A DNA stretch of 16,378 bases from CAWEHQ01 sp051001995 (GCA_051001995.1 JBPCMT010000197.1:1-16378); one strand, 5' to 3'. Counted from the stretch's first letter, positions 1-6,715 are shown. Translations and numbers: made by a program. Notes: a model not told the origin generated them from the letters alone.

Positions 1-882
1 GGTGGGGGTGGTGGTCACGATCCCGAACGCGCGGCGCGCGCCGGCGCCGGCCTCGAGCGGCCGCAGCAGCGAGGCGGCCGCGGCGGCTATCACGAGGCCT
101 ACGGCCGCCAGCACCACGTTCCACGTGCGCAGGCCGCCGAGGAGCGCGTCCCACGCCGCGCGCGCGCCGTCCGCCGTGACCTGGTCATCGAACCGGCTTC
201 CGAACAGCGCCCGCCCGACCTCGAACCCGATGACCAGCAGGATCGCGAGCGCCGCGACCGAGAGCGCGGCGCGTCCGACCGTTCGCCGACGGTCGGGCGA
301 GATCGCGACCGCGGCCGCGAGCAGCGCGGCCGCCAGCGCGAGCGATGCCAACGCGATCCATTGGGTGTTCTCGGCGATCCGGGCTCCGTCGACCAGCAAG
401 CTGCCCTCCTGGTCGGAGAGCGCGACGAGCCGCGGCTCGATCTCCTTCGGGATGTCTCGCGCCAAGTCCGGCGCGACCGACTGAAGCGTTTCGATCACGA
501 GCACGCCGACATCCGCGAGCTTGAGCGCGATCGTGTCCCTGTCGCCGCCGAAGACGGTCCGGTGGAGGTCCTCGACGACGCTCCGGAAGAGTGGCTCGAA
601 TGGAGCCGACGCCGCGACGCCCTCGGACGCCCCTTCGAGCAGCGGCCGCGCCCCGATCAGGTCGGGGTCGCGCGCGATGATCCCGTCGGCCACACGGGCC
701 CCGACCAGTGCGCGCCCCTCGTCCGTGTCGAGCGCGGTCACCGCCCGATCTGCGAAGCGATCGGAGTCGAACAGGTCGTGGGTCGCGTAGAGCGCGAGCT
801 GGCCGAGAGCCAGCATCAGCATCGCGGCGACGAGCAGGATCGGCGAAAGCGCGCGCCGCCAGCGTGGGGTGGGGCGGCTCAT
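1..882 (-). CDS. Multi-pass membrane protein, partial (C-terminus beyond the left edge)
   Basis: An open frame of 294 codons on the minus strand runs from ATG at 882 to the window edge with no stop. A good ribosome site (AGAAGGTGAG) lies just upstream of the ATG. Hydrophobic stretches suggest four membrane segments: about residues 11-33, 174-195, 204-224 and 253-273. Between the first and second is an outside domain of roughly 140 residues rich in acidic and helical sequence (near the start: FDSDRFADRAVTALDTDEG). This layout, one N-terminal helix, a large loop with a 'D.DRFADR..TAL' opening, then a cluster of C-terminal helices, resembles uncharacterised actinobacterial integral membrane proteins that begin 'LDTDRYV.TV.PL'. 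No catalytic motif is visible and I assign no function. It lies 39 nt downstream of the LapA-domain gene and is probably cotranscribed with it. Confidence is high that it is a gene, low for any role. Confidence 0.8.
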   Translation of the reverse strand, partial: MSRPTPRWRRALSPILLVAAMLMLALGQLALYATHDLFDSDRFADRAVTALDTDEGRALVGARVADGIIARDPDLIGARPLLEGASEGVAASAPFEPLFRSVVEDLHRTVFGGDRDTIALKLADVGVLVIETLQSVAPDLARDIPKEIEPRLVALSDQEGSLLVDGARIAENTQWIALASLALAAALLAAAVAISPDRRRTVGRAALSVAALAILLVIGFEVGRALFGSRFDDQVTADGARAAWDALLGGLRTWNVVLAAVGLVIAAAAASLLRPLEAGAGARRAFGIVTTTPT

Positions 883-921
883 GGGCTCACCTTCTCGTGG
901 CTCGCCGCGGGACGGCCGGCG

Positions 922-1155
922 CTAGCGTGCGCGGCGGCGGGCCAGGACCCATCCGATGCCGGCTCCGACCAGCAGGCACACCGCGATCACGACGATCAGC
1001 GGCGTGTCGGTGGTGGTCACGACCCAGTTGACCCGGACGTAGTCCAGGTTGAGCGCGGCGAACAGCACGGCGATCGCGCCGATCGCGAGCGAGGCGGCGA
1101 GGCGCAGCCGCTCGCTGCGCGTGCGCTCGAGGCGTCCCTGGCCGGTGGCGCTCAT
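922..1155 (-). CDS. LapA-domain (DUF1049) small membrane protein
   Basis: A 77-residue protein with a basic, hydrophilic N-terminus (residues 1-20), two hydrophobic helices (about 21-40 and 51-70) and a basic tail (ARRRAR). Between the helices is a short stretch (NLDYVRVNWVVTTTDTPL) in the style of the LapA/DUF1049 family, whose members typically read 'QN...V.V.F......PL.L.LL...L.G...G'. In proteobacteria LapA takes part in lipopolysaccharide assembly; actinobacteria lack classic LPS, so here only a general membrane or envelope role can be inferred. The start has no Shine-Dalgarno sequence, and a strong promoter ends 8 nt before the ATG, so the mRNA is probably leaderless. The multi-pass membrane protein gene follows in the same direction after 39 nt. 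Family placement rests on length and topology more than on invariant residues. Confidence 0.8.
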   Translation of the reverse strand: MSATGQGRLERTRSERLRLAASLAIGAIAVLFAALNLDYVRVNWVVTTTDTPLIVVIAVCLLVGAGIGWVLARRRAR

Positions 1156-1163
1156 GGACAGCG

Positions 1164-1192
1164 AGTATCCGGGCGCGGCGGCGCGCCGTCAA
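1164..1192 (-). promoter_or_regulatory. Promoter of the LapA-domain gene, apparently leaderless
   Basis: On the minus strand the -35 TTGACG (1187-1192) and -10 GATACT (1164-1169) are separated by exactly 17 nt. Transcription would start at about 1155-1158, at or within three bases of the ATG (1155). No ribosome site is seen. The promoter sits between the methyltransferase stop and the LapA-domain start, so the two genes are separate units. Confidence 0.65.
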
Positions 1193-1214
1193 CCGCTGCT
1201 GGTCGCATGCTCGT

Positions 1215-1862
1215 CTAACCGGCTTCCGTCGGGCGCAGGCGGTGGAGGAGCACCCGATCGAAGTCGGTCGTCGCGGTTTCGATCTCGAACCGCTCGGCCG
1301 CCGCTTCGAGGAAGCGCGTCGCCGGTTCCCGCGCGGGGTCCGCGATCCACGCCGAGCCGTGCGTTCCGACGAGTCGTGGCAGCAGCGCCGCGAGGTGGTC
1401 GGCCGCCTGTTGCTCGTAGAGGACGTCGGCCGCCAGCACGAGGCTCCACGGAGCCCGCGATTCGATCGGGTCGGGCTCGGCCCACGAGCATACGGCCGTC
1501 TCCACCGGCGCCCTGCTGCGGCGGGCATTGCGCTCGGCGAACGCCACCGCGTCGGCGGACCAATCGGTCGCGAGCACCCTCGCCCCTCCAAGGCTCGCGA
1601 CGATGCTCGGCAGCGCCAGCCCGCCGCAGCCCAGCTCGAGCGTCCGCACCCCACGCAGCGGCCGGCCGACGAGTCCGCGGGCCAGAGCGACGCCGCTCGG
1701 CCACATCTCGGCCCAGTAGGGCATCACGACCTCGTTCCCGAAGGCCTCCTCCCCGAGCTGCACCTGGCCGGAGCGCGGCCGCACGACGCTAAGGACACGA
1801 TCCCCGATTGTCACCGTCTCGTCGACCGTGTCGACGTCCGGCGGGCGCACGCCGGTGGTCAT
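1215..1862 (-). CDS. Class I SAM-dependent methyltransferase (METTL16-like / COG3897 type)
   Basis: A 215-residue protein with a Rossmann-type SAM-binding fold. Motif I is LELGCGGLALPS (residues 75-86), an acidic residue ends the next strand (LATD, D100), and LAADVLYE (143-150) matches the conserved post-motif strand of this group. The preceding segment MPYWAEMWPSGVALAR (about 47-62) is typical of the 'lysine methyltransferase 16' family (PF10294) and of COG3897, whose characterised eukaryotic relatives (for example ETFB lysine methyltransferase) modify protein lysines. From family knowledge a protein side chain is a likely substrate, but nothing in the sequence identifies it. It is transcribed divergently from the small gene at 1996. 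The ribosome site is weak (AGG in gcaggcaccATG). A shorter start cannot be excluded, but the N-terminus has no internal Met before residue 47. Confidence 0.85.
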   Translation of the reverse strand: MTTGVRPPDVDTVDETVTIGDRVLSVVRPRSGQVQLGEEAFGNEVVMPYWAEMWPSGVALARGLVGRPLRGVRTLELGCGGLALPSIVASLGGARVLATDWSADAVAFAERNARRSRAPVETAVCSWAEPDPIESRAPWSLVLAADVLYEQQAADHLAALLPRLVGTHGSAWIADPAREPATRFLEAAAERFEIETATTDFDRVLLHRLRPTEAG

Positions 1863-1995
1863 GGTGCCTGCTTGCCCCGGCGCGACGATCGCACTCGCGG
1901 ATCTCGTGGTCCGATTCGCACGACGCTAACCTATCGTAAGTAATGATGGGGCGAGGCGAGGCATGAGGGATCGAGGCGAGAGGGGCAGGAAGGCG
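1863..1995. other. Divergent intergenic region (methyltransferase / small gene)
   Basis: About 130 bases separate the divergent starts. A relatively AT-rich island at 1925-1946 (ctaacctatcgtaagtaatg) contains -10-like hexamers (TAACCT, TATCGT), but I could not pair either with a convincing -35, so no promoter is asserted. The probable ribosome site for the rightward gene is AGGAAGG, just before ATG 1996. Confidence 0.4.
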
Positions 1996-2354
1996 ATGGG
2001 GAAGGCGTGGATTCTCGACACCGAGACCAAGGGCACAGGCGCGCAGATGGTGCCGCTCGAGAATGTGGAGACGAAGCCGGAGTCGAAGCTCCGGCCAACC
2101 GTCGTGCGCCCGAAGCCGCGGCGCGCGAGCCGACCGCCTGAGCCCAGGGGGCCGCGGAGGTTCAAGGTCGTCGACGTCATGACCGAGCAGGCGCTCGCGG
2201 AGGGGACGGGTCGCGCGAGACCCTCGATGTCCTCGAGGGCGTCCGAAGCGTCGTGGACGTGAGCATCTACGAGTGGCAGGAGCGGGACGCGAGGTGGCGA
2301 CGGCTGACGCGCTCGGAGCGCCGGGCGTTCTGGGCGCTTCGCGACCGGCGGTAG
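1996..2354 (+). pseudogene. Small conserved protein 'GKAWILDTETKGTG', frameshifted
   Basis: The frame from ATG 1996 starts MGKAWILDTETKGTGAQMV, continues through a basic Pro/Arg linker and reaches FKVVDVMTEQALAEGTG at about 2161-2211. It then leaves the expected path and stops at 2262. A different frame resumes at 2214 with RETLDVLEGVRSVVDVSIYE and ends RRAFWALRDRR at the TAG at 2352-2354. Removing one CG from the run tCGCGCGag at 2211-2218 joins the two halves into one protein of about 118 residues. The start and end resemble a short protein I associate with Solirubrobacterales-type actinobacteria: an N-terminal 'AWILDTETKGTG.EMVPLE' box, then a small alpha/beta domain 'FKVVDVMT...L.....A...L...RSVVDV.IY.W'. 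Its function is unknown to me. It is either a real recent pseudogene, a sequencing error, or less likely a programmed shift. An in-frame start at 1963 is possible, but 1996 fits the conserved N-terminus better. Confidence 0.7.
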
Positions 2355-2368
2355 AGCGGCGCGGCCCT

Positions 2369-2384
2369 CCCCGCTCGGTCGGGG
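2369..2384 (+). terminator. Weak hairpin after the small frameshifted gene
   Basis: CCCCG and CGGGG form a 5-bp stem with a 6-nt loop, 14 nt after the stop at 2354. Only a mixed C/T tract follows (ctccccttgctt), so it is a poor rho-independent terminator at best. The rest of 2355-2536 holds no gene that I can support. Confidence 0.2.
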
Positions 2385-2536
2385 CTCCCCTTGCTTGGTC
2401 GTCGGCCCGCGTTGCGATGTCTCCTTTGAGGACTGGTCCCTTGATGGGACTTCCTTGAGGACCACGCTTGAAAGGGAAGGTGCTGGCACCGTCCGTGGCG
2501 AGCCATCGCCGGCGGCCCGACCCGCGAGGCGTTTCA

Positions 2537-2622
<86 letters not shown>

Positions 2623-2634
2623 GTGACGGCCCGG

Positions 2635-2640
2635 AGTATA
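2635..2640 (-). promoter_or_regulatory. -10 element of the tRNA-Leu gene
   Basis: On the minus strand a TATACT hexamer lies 12 nt before the mature 5' end of the tRNA, giving a start near 2628 and a short 5' leader for RNase P to remove. I see no good -35 at 16-18 nt spacing. The lexA promoter points the other way about 50 nt further on. Confidence 0.5.
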
Positions 2641-2690
2641 GGCGGGGTGCGTCGACCGCTCGGTCCCCGACGCCGGCGCCGCCGGCGAGG

Positions 2691-2719
2691 TTGAAGTCGT
2701 CCGACGGGCAGGCTACTGT
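2691..2719 (+). promoter_or_regulatory. lexA promoter (-35 / -10)
   Basis: TTGAAG (2691-2696) and TACTGT (2714-2719) are spaced by 17 nt. The predicted start is at about 2726, inside the SOS box that follows, so bound LexA would cover the start site. Confidence 0.65.
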
Positions 2720-2721
2720 CT

Positions 2722-2735
2722 CGAACACATGTTCG
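2722..2735 (+). promoter_or_regulatory. SOS box (LexA operator, actinobacterial/Gram-positive type)
   Basis: CGAACACATGTTCG has the perfect half-sites CGAAC and GTTCG spaced by ACAT. This is the LexA/DinR ('Cheo') box found in actinobacteria and Bacillus, not the CTGT-N8-ACAG box of Escherichia coli. It starts 2 nt after the -10 hexamer of lexA, as expected for autorepression. No second box was seen in the window. Confidence 0.9.
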
Positions 2736-2777
2736 TCGTACCCCATTTCGCCGCCGACCCACGAGGGAGGGCACCAG

Positions 2778-3395
2778 GTGACCCCCGAGCAGAAGCTCAC
2801 CAAGCGCCAGCAGGAGATCTTCGCCTACATCAAGCGGTATGCGGCCAAGCACGGCTACCCGCCCACGGTCCGCGACATCGGGCAGGCGATCGGGCTGACC
2901 TCACCGTCCACGGTCCATGGCCACCTCGCGAACTTGGAGAAGGCGGGGATGCTCCGTCGCGATCCCACCAAGCCACGCGCGATGGAGCTGCTGGCGAGCT
3001 CGGCGCGGCGCGGACCGCGGCCTCGCGGGCTGCCGCTCCTCGGCCAGGTGGCCGCGGGGCAGCCGGTCCTGGCGGAGGAGAACGTCGAGGAGTACATCGA
3101 GGTTCCTGAGCTGACGGCCGCGGACGAGGGAGACTTCCTGCTGCGCGTCCGCGGCGATTCGATGAAGGACGCGGGCATCCTGGAGGGCGACGTGGTCGTG
3201 GTCCAGCGCCAGGAGACGGCGGCCGACGGTCAGATCGTCGTCGCCCTGGTTGACGACGAGGCGACGGTCAAGAGGTTCTTTCGCGAGGCCGACCACGTCA
3301 GGCTCCAGCCGGAGAACGCGGCGATGGAGGCGATCCGGGAGCGCGAGGTGGCGATCCTCGGGCGCGTGATCGGCGTCTGCCGGAGGGTCGCATGA
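2778..3395 (+). CDS. lexA: LexA, SOS-response repressor with self-cleavage protease
   Basis: A 205-residue protein, normal for LexA. The N-terminal winged helix-turn-helix (residues about 6-68: KLTKRQQEIFAYI...GYPPTVRDIGQAIGL.SPSTVHGHL..LEKAGML) binds the SOS box. The C-terminal S24 peptidase domain carries the Ala93-Gly94 cleavage bond (GQVAAGQP), the nucleophile Ser128 (RGDSM) and the general base Lys165 (ATVKRFF). The Ser-Lys distance of 37 equals that in E. coli LexA. When RecA filaments form on damaged DNA, LexA cuts itself and releases its targets. I chose GTG at 2778 because GGGAGGG lies 6 nt upstream and the conserved N-terminus begins there; an upstream in-frame ATG at 2691 lies within the promoter itself. 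The next gene starts inside the stop codon (ATGA), implying cotranscription and coupled translation. Confidence 0.97.
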   Translation: MTPEQKLTKRQQEIFAYIKRYAAKHGYPPTVRDIGQAIGLTSPSTVHGHLANLEKAGMLRRDPTKPRAMELLASSARRGPRPRGLPLLGQVAAGQPVLAEENVEEYIEVPELTAADEGDFLLRVRGDSMKDAGILEGDVVVVQRQETAADGQIVVALVDDEATVKRFFREADHVRLQPENAAMEAIREREVAILGRVIGVCRRVA

Positions 3396-3799
3396 CGCCC
3401 CAGGGGTTCGTCGGTACGCCGCGTGAACGCGACCGGCGCGAGGCGGGTCGGGTGCGGCGCTCTGGCTCGCGACGCGCCGTCGGCGCGGGGCACCCGGTGT
3501 CCGAGCGGAGCGCGCACCGCTTCTCTCCTCGCCCGCGGCCGCTCCGGCGCGACGAAGAGCTTGTGCCGGAGGTCCGGCCGATGCCGGACGCGGACCGGCG
3601 CGAGCAGCGCCCTCGTACTTGCGGCGATGATCCGCCGGACGAGGCCGGCGGCAGGGGGCCGACGCTCGGTGACCTTGTCACGAGCGCCTGGGAGGGCCTC
3701 CTGTCCGCCGGATCCGCGCCGTGCCCCGCGTGCGGCGAGCGCATGCGCTTCCACGAGGGCAGCGGACACTGCGGAGGGTGCGGCGCGAGGCTGAGCTGA
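3392..3799 (+). CDS. Small zinc-ribbon protein, translationally coupled to lexA
   Basis: A 135-residue protein whose ATG overlaps the lexA stop (ATGA). The first ~85 residues are Arg- and Pro-rich and look disordered. The C-terminal part (about 90-135) is compact: TLGDLVTSAWEGLLSAGSAP, then two CxxC knuckles at C111/C114 (CPAC) and C127/C130 (CGGC) with 12 residues between, which should hold one zinc ion. Short proteins with a helix followed by a zinc ribbon at the C-terminus are common in high-GC actinobacteria, but I do not recognise a named family. The overlap with lexA suggests production under SOS control. A shorter start is possible since the N-terminal half has low-complexity composition; the zinc ribbon is the safest part of the call. 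Confidence 0.65.
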   Translation: MTPQGFVGTPRERDRREAGRVRRSGSRRAVGAGHPVSERSAHRFSPRPRPLRRDEELVPEVRPMPDADRREQRPRTCGDDPPDEAGGRGPTLGDLVTSAWEGLLSAGSAPCPACGERMRFHEGSGHCGGCGARLS

Positions 3800-3884
3800 C
3801 CCTTGCGCTTGCGAGGCCCGGCGCGCGGCCGGGCGTCCTCCGCCGGGCACGTCCGTTCGTGGTGGGATCATTCGAAAGCGGCAA

Positions 3885-4877
3885 ATGGGCAGGTGGTGGC
3901 GAAGACTAAGAGCCGGTCGCGAGCGGGGGTTCGAGCCTGCGTCGCCCGACGGTGACGCGGTCGCACGAGACCGGGAAGCCGGCAGGCCCGAGCAGTCTTC
4001 CGGCGAGCCACCTCCGACCGAGCGAACACCCGCGGATTCCTCCACCGCCGCCTCGTCCCAGGCGCCGGCCGGACCGACCGAGCCGCCCCGCGCGATCGGG
4101 GGCACCGCGAGCTCGTCCGGAGCAGTGGTGGGCTCGACGACCGCGATGGCCTCGGTTGCCGACAAGATCCACACGATTCTCGAGGCGGCCGAGGCCACCG
4201 CGGCGGCGATCAGGCACGAGGCGGAGGCGGACGCCGAGCGGGCCGTCCGCGAGCGCCGGCGTCGCGACGACGCGCGCGAGGAGCTGTCTCACCTCTCGCG
4301 CCTCGCGGACGCGCTGTCCGTCCAGGCCGAGGCGGTTAGGCGGCAGTGTGACGCGGTCGCCCGGGTACTCCTCCCGCCGGAGGACGACGCGCGCGCGCCT
4401 GTCGACCCGGCCGAGCGAAGCTCGCAGCCCGTCGAAGGGAGACCGGCCGCGGGCCCCGAGCCGGCCGCGGGACCGGGATCGGCCGCGGGCCCCGGCTCGG
4501 TGGCGTCCGGTGAGCGCGCAAGCGCGAGCCCGGACCCGCCGTCGCCGCCGGAACGAGCTAGCGGTTCCGGCGAACCGTCCGCGTCGGCGAGCGCCACCCC
4601 CGCGAGCGCCGGCGCCACCACCCCAAGCCCGCCGGCGCCGTCATCCGAGGCCGACGCCCGACCCGCTCAATCGACCGCCGGCGATCCCCGCGCCGCGACC
4701 GACGGTGGCCCCGCGCGAGCGGAGCGCCTGCGCTCGCCCTGGATCGAGGCCTACCGGATGCGCCTCGCCGGGGCTCAGCCCGACGAGGTCGAAGCGCGCC
4801 TGCGGCACACCGGCGCGGACGATCCATCCACGGTCGTCGCCGAGGTGTTCCGGGACGAGCGCCCGGGGCATCCCTAG
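3885..4877 (+). CDS. Coiled-coil protein with disordered linkers, unknown function
   Basis: A 330-residue protein. The N-terminus is basic and aromatic (MGRWWRRLRAGRERG), followed by a low-complexity region to about residue 85. A helical segment (about 88-163: MASVADKIHTILEAAEATAA... through AVRRQCDAVARVLLPP) has alternating Ala/Glu/Arg and should form a coiled coil, in the manner of DivIVA-like or ATP-synthase-stalk-like segments. A Pro/Ala/Gly/Ser-rich linker (about 165-280) contains a threefold AAGPxx repeat. The C-terminus (about 283-325: SPWIEAYRMRLAGAQPDEVE, then RLRHTG..DPSTVVAEVF) is a small helical module like those ending other actinobacterial coiled-coil proteins. It may be a scaffold or cell-envelope organiser, but that is only inference. 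No strong ribosome site is visible before ATG 3885; the ATG at codon 88 is an alternative start that would drop the first 87 residues. Confidence 0.6.
   Translation: MGRWWRRLRAGRERGFEPASPDGDAVARDREAGRPEQSSGEPPPTERTPADSSTAASSQAPAGPTEPPRAIGGTASSSGAVVGSTTAMASVADKIHTILEAAEATAAAIRHEAEADAERAVRERRRRDDAREELSHLSRLADALSVQAEAVRRQCDAVARVLLPPEDDARAPVDPAERSSQPVEGRPAAGPEPAAGPGSAAGPGSVASGERASASPDPPSPPERASGSGEPSASASATPASAGATTPSPPAPSSEADARPAQSTAGDPRAATDGGPARAERLRSPWIEAYRMRLAGAQPDEVEARLRHTGADDPSTVVAEVFRDERPGHP
4446..4499 (+). repeat. Three 18-bp tandem repeats in the linker of the coiled-coil gene
   Basis: Three adjacent in-frame 18-bp units, each starting gccgcggg, encode AAGPEP, AAGPGS, AAGPGS. The unit boundaries are at 4446, 4464 and 4482. 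The array probably expands or contracts by slippage and lengthens a flexible linker. Confidence 0.8.
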
Positions 4878-4905
4878 CGGGTCGACGATCTCGGTCGCCA
4901 CCTCC

Positions 4906-4935
4906 GTCACATGCGACCGGAGAAGGATGTATCGT
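4906..4935 (+). promoter_or_regulatory. Possible promoter of the ferritin-like / L,D-transpeptidase operon
   Basis: GTCACA (4906-4911) and TATCGT (4930-4935) are 18 nt apart. This would give a leader of about 60 nt before ATG 5004. The match to the sigma-70-type consensus is moderate, so this is tentative. Confidence 0.3.
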
Positions 4936-5003
4936 GCCGCGCGCGAAGAGGTGCAAGCGGCTCGCTGGGGGAGCGAGGCTATTTCACTACCGAGAGGACA
5001 GGG

Positions 5004-5735
5004 ATGACGCACTCGCACTTGCCAAGGCTGGACGTACTCGACAAGGACGGCGCGATCAGGGAGATGGCGCAGAGGGTGCCTCACGGCCCCACCCGCCGCG
5101 CCTTCCTGATGAAGGCGACCGCCGGCGGCCTCGCCGCGGGGGCCGCCCTCGGCGGGCTCGGTTCCTTTGCGCTGGCGCAGGGTGAGGACGATCTCGAGGA
5201 CCTCGAGATCCTCAACTTCGCTCTCGTGCTCGAGTTCCTCGAGGCGCGCTTCTACGCGGAGGCCGTCGAGAAGGGCAACTTCAGCGGCGAGGTCGGCACC
5301 TACGCCGAGACGCTGAGGGGCCACGAGGAGACGCACATCGAGTTCCTCCAGCAGGCGATCGAGGAGGCCGGCGCCACCCCGGTGAGTGAGCCGGAGTTCG
5401 ACTTCAAGAACACGACCTCGGAGGAGGGCATCTTCCTCGAGACCGCGATCACCCTCGAGGAGACGGGTGTCGGCGCCTACCAGGGTGCGGCGCCCTCGCT
5501 CGAGAGCACCGAGTACCTCGCCGCGGCAGCGTCGATCCTGCCGGTGGAGGCCTTCCACACCGCGTGGGGCAGGACTCTCGTCGACGGCGGTGAGCTCCCC
5601 GCGCCCACCGCCTTCACCGACCCGCTCACGGTGGCGCAGGTGCTCGATGCGGTCGGGAAGACCGGCTTCATCACGAGCGAGCTGCCGGCGTCCATCACCG
5701 GCGCCGCGAGCAGCGCCCCGAGCACCACCGGCTAG
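5004..5735 (+). CDS. Tat-exported ferritin-like domain protein
   Basis: A 243-residue protein. The N-terminus carries a textbook twin-arginine signal, TRRAFLMK at residues 30-37, followed by a hydrophobic Gly/Ala stretch and a likely cut after ALA near residue 58, so the folded protein is exported. The remainder is a four-helix bundle of the ferritin-like type (PF13668 style): helix 1 LEILNFALVLEFLEARFYAEA (67-87), helix 2 with HEETHIEF (107-114), helix 3 FLETAITLEETGVGAYQGAAP (144-164), helix 4 ILPVEAFHTAW (178-188). Glu77, Glu108, His111, Glu182 and His185 are plausible metal ligands by position. Such proteins are common in actinobacteria and are presumed to bind iron or another metal outside the membrane, but their reaction is not established. 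I chose ATG 5004 because AGAGGA lies close upstream and the Tat motif falls at the right depth; an in-frame ATG at 4911 would add an unlikely extension. The L,D-transpeptidase gene starts 2 nt after the stop. Confidence 0.88.
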   Translation: MTHSHLPRLDVLDKDGAIREMAQRVPHGPTRRAFLMKATAGGLAAGAALGGLGSFALAQGEDDLEDLEILNFALVLEFLEARFYAEAVEKGNFSGEVGTYAETLRGHEETHIEFLQQAIEEAGATPVSEPEFDFKNTTSEEGIFLETAITLEETGVGAYQGAAPSLESTEYLAAAASILPVEAFHTAWGRTLVDGGELPAPTAFTDPLTVAQVLDAVGKTGFITSELPASITGAASSAPSTTG

Positions 5736-5737
5736 CC

Positions 5738-6625
5738 ATGCGTCGAGCTGAGCGCCGGTTCCGCCGCCGCCGCCGCGGCGGAACCGGTCCGGCTCACCCG
5801 ATCTTCCTTCACGGGGGGCAGAGGAAACGCCGCCGGCGCCTTCCATTGCTCTTGCTCGGCGCCTGCCTGGCCGTGGCCGCCGGCTACGGCGCCATGGTCG
5901 CGGCCGGCTCCTTGGTGGACCCTTCGGGCGAGGACGGCACCGCCGGCACGAAGAGAAGCCTGGCCGAGCGGCTTGTAAGCGGTTCATCGCGCCCGCCGCC
6001 CGACGACGAGTTGGGAAGGCACGAGCGCCTCGTGGCGACCGCGAAGGAGGCCGGCGAAGCAATCGGTGTCTATGAGGAGCCGGGGGATCGCGAGCCAGAG
6101 CAGAGCGTGGAGCCTCGTGAGGGCCAGGAGGGCCCGCTCGTCTTCAGCGTCCTCGAGTCGCGCGACGGCTGGCTCGAGGTGTTGCTTCCGATCCGGCCGA
6201 ACGAAAGCACCGGCTGGATACGCGAGCGGGACGTCTCGCTCGGGGCGACCAAGTGGGAGATCGAGATCGACCTCAGCGCTCACGAGGTCACGGCGCGCGA
6301 AGGCGGCGAGCTCTTCGACCGCTGGGCGATCGGACTTGGGCAGCCAGAAACCCCCACGCCCCCGGGCGACTTCTACATCACCGAGCTGATCAAGCCGCCC
6401 GAAGAGGGGACGATCTACGGCGACTATGTGTTCGTCCTGTCGGGGTTCTCGGAGAAGCTCGTCCGCTACGCGGGCGGTAACGGCGAGCTCGGGCTGCACG
6501 GGACCAATGACCCCTCAGGGCTCGGCCAGGACGTCAGTCACGGCTGTATCCGGATGAGCAACTCCGGCATCACCGAGCTGGCCGAGCGCCTCCCGCTCGG
6601 CACGCCGGTGACGGTCATCCCGTAG
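5738..6625 (+). CDS. L,D-transpeptidase (YkuD family), membrane-anchored
   Basis: A 295-residue protein. The N-terminus is extremely basic (to about residue 34), followed by a single transmembrane helix (35-57), giving an N-in anchor with the catalytic part outside. A small SH3-like segment (about 106-167, AIGVYEEPGDRE ... GWLEVLLPIRPNESTGWIRERDV) precedes the YkuD domain (about 172-295). Catalytic signatures are present: HGTNDP with His254, then SHGCIRMSN with His268 and nucleophile Cys270, followed by Arg272. These enzymes make or rearrange meso-diaminopimelate 3-3 cross-links in peptidoglycan, or attach proteins to it; which applies here is not visible. The ATG follows the ferritin-like gene stop after 2 nt with no ribosome site of its own, so translation is probably coupled. 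The final strand ends at the stop (PLGTPVTVIP), so the protein is complete. Confidence 0.9.
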   Translation: MRRAERRFRRRRRGGTGPAHPIFLHGGQRKRRRRLPLLLLGACLAVAAGYGAMVAAGSLVDPSGEDGTAGTKRSLAERLVSGSSRPPPDDELGRHERLVATAKEAGEAIGVYEEPGDREPEQSVEPREGQEGPLVFSVLESRDGWLEVLLPIRPNESTGWIRERDVSLGATKWEIEIDLSAHEVTAREGGELFDRWAIGLGQPETPTPPGDFYITELIKPPEEGTIYGDYVFVLSGFSEKLVRYAGGNGELGLHGTNDPSGLGQDVSHGCIRMSNSGITELAERLPLGTPVTVIP

Positions 6626-6715
6626 CGTCCGTCTGAAGCCGGTCCCGACGGTGCTCGTTGGCCGGAGCGCGCACCCGCTCGTCCTCCAGAAGAATCACCG
6701 CCCGGGCGGGAGCGC

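Noticed and set aside
361..1218. 285-codon plus-strand frame
   Set aside because: Runs antisense to the membrane-protein and LapA genes, which have good starts, a promoter and hydrophobic helices; the plus-strand product has none.
2691..2777. Upstream ATG extension of lexA to 2691
   Set aside because: It would place the coding start on the -35 element and put the SOS box inside the gene; GTG 2778 has a proper ribosome site.
3230..4198. 322-codon minus-strand frame across the end of lexA and the following genes
   Set aside because: Overlaps three plus-strand genes including the catalytic end of LexA; no domain recognised.
4641..6062. 473-codon minus-strand frame
   Set aside because: Antisense to the Tat ferritin-like and L,D-transpeptidase genes; product is Arg/Glu-rich shadow sequence.
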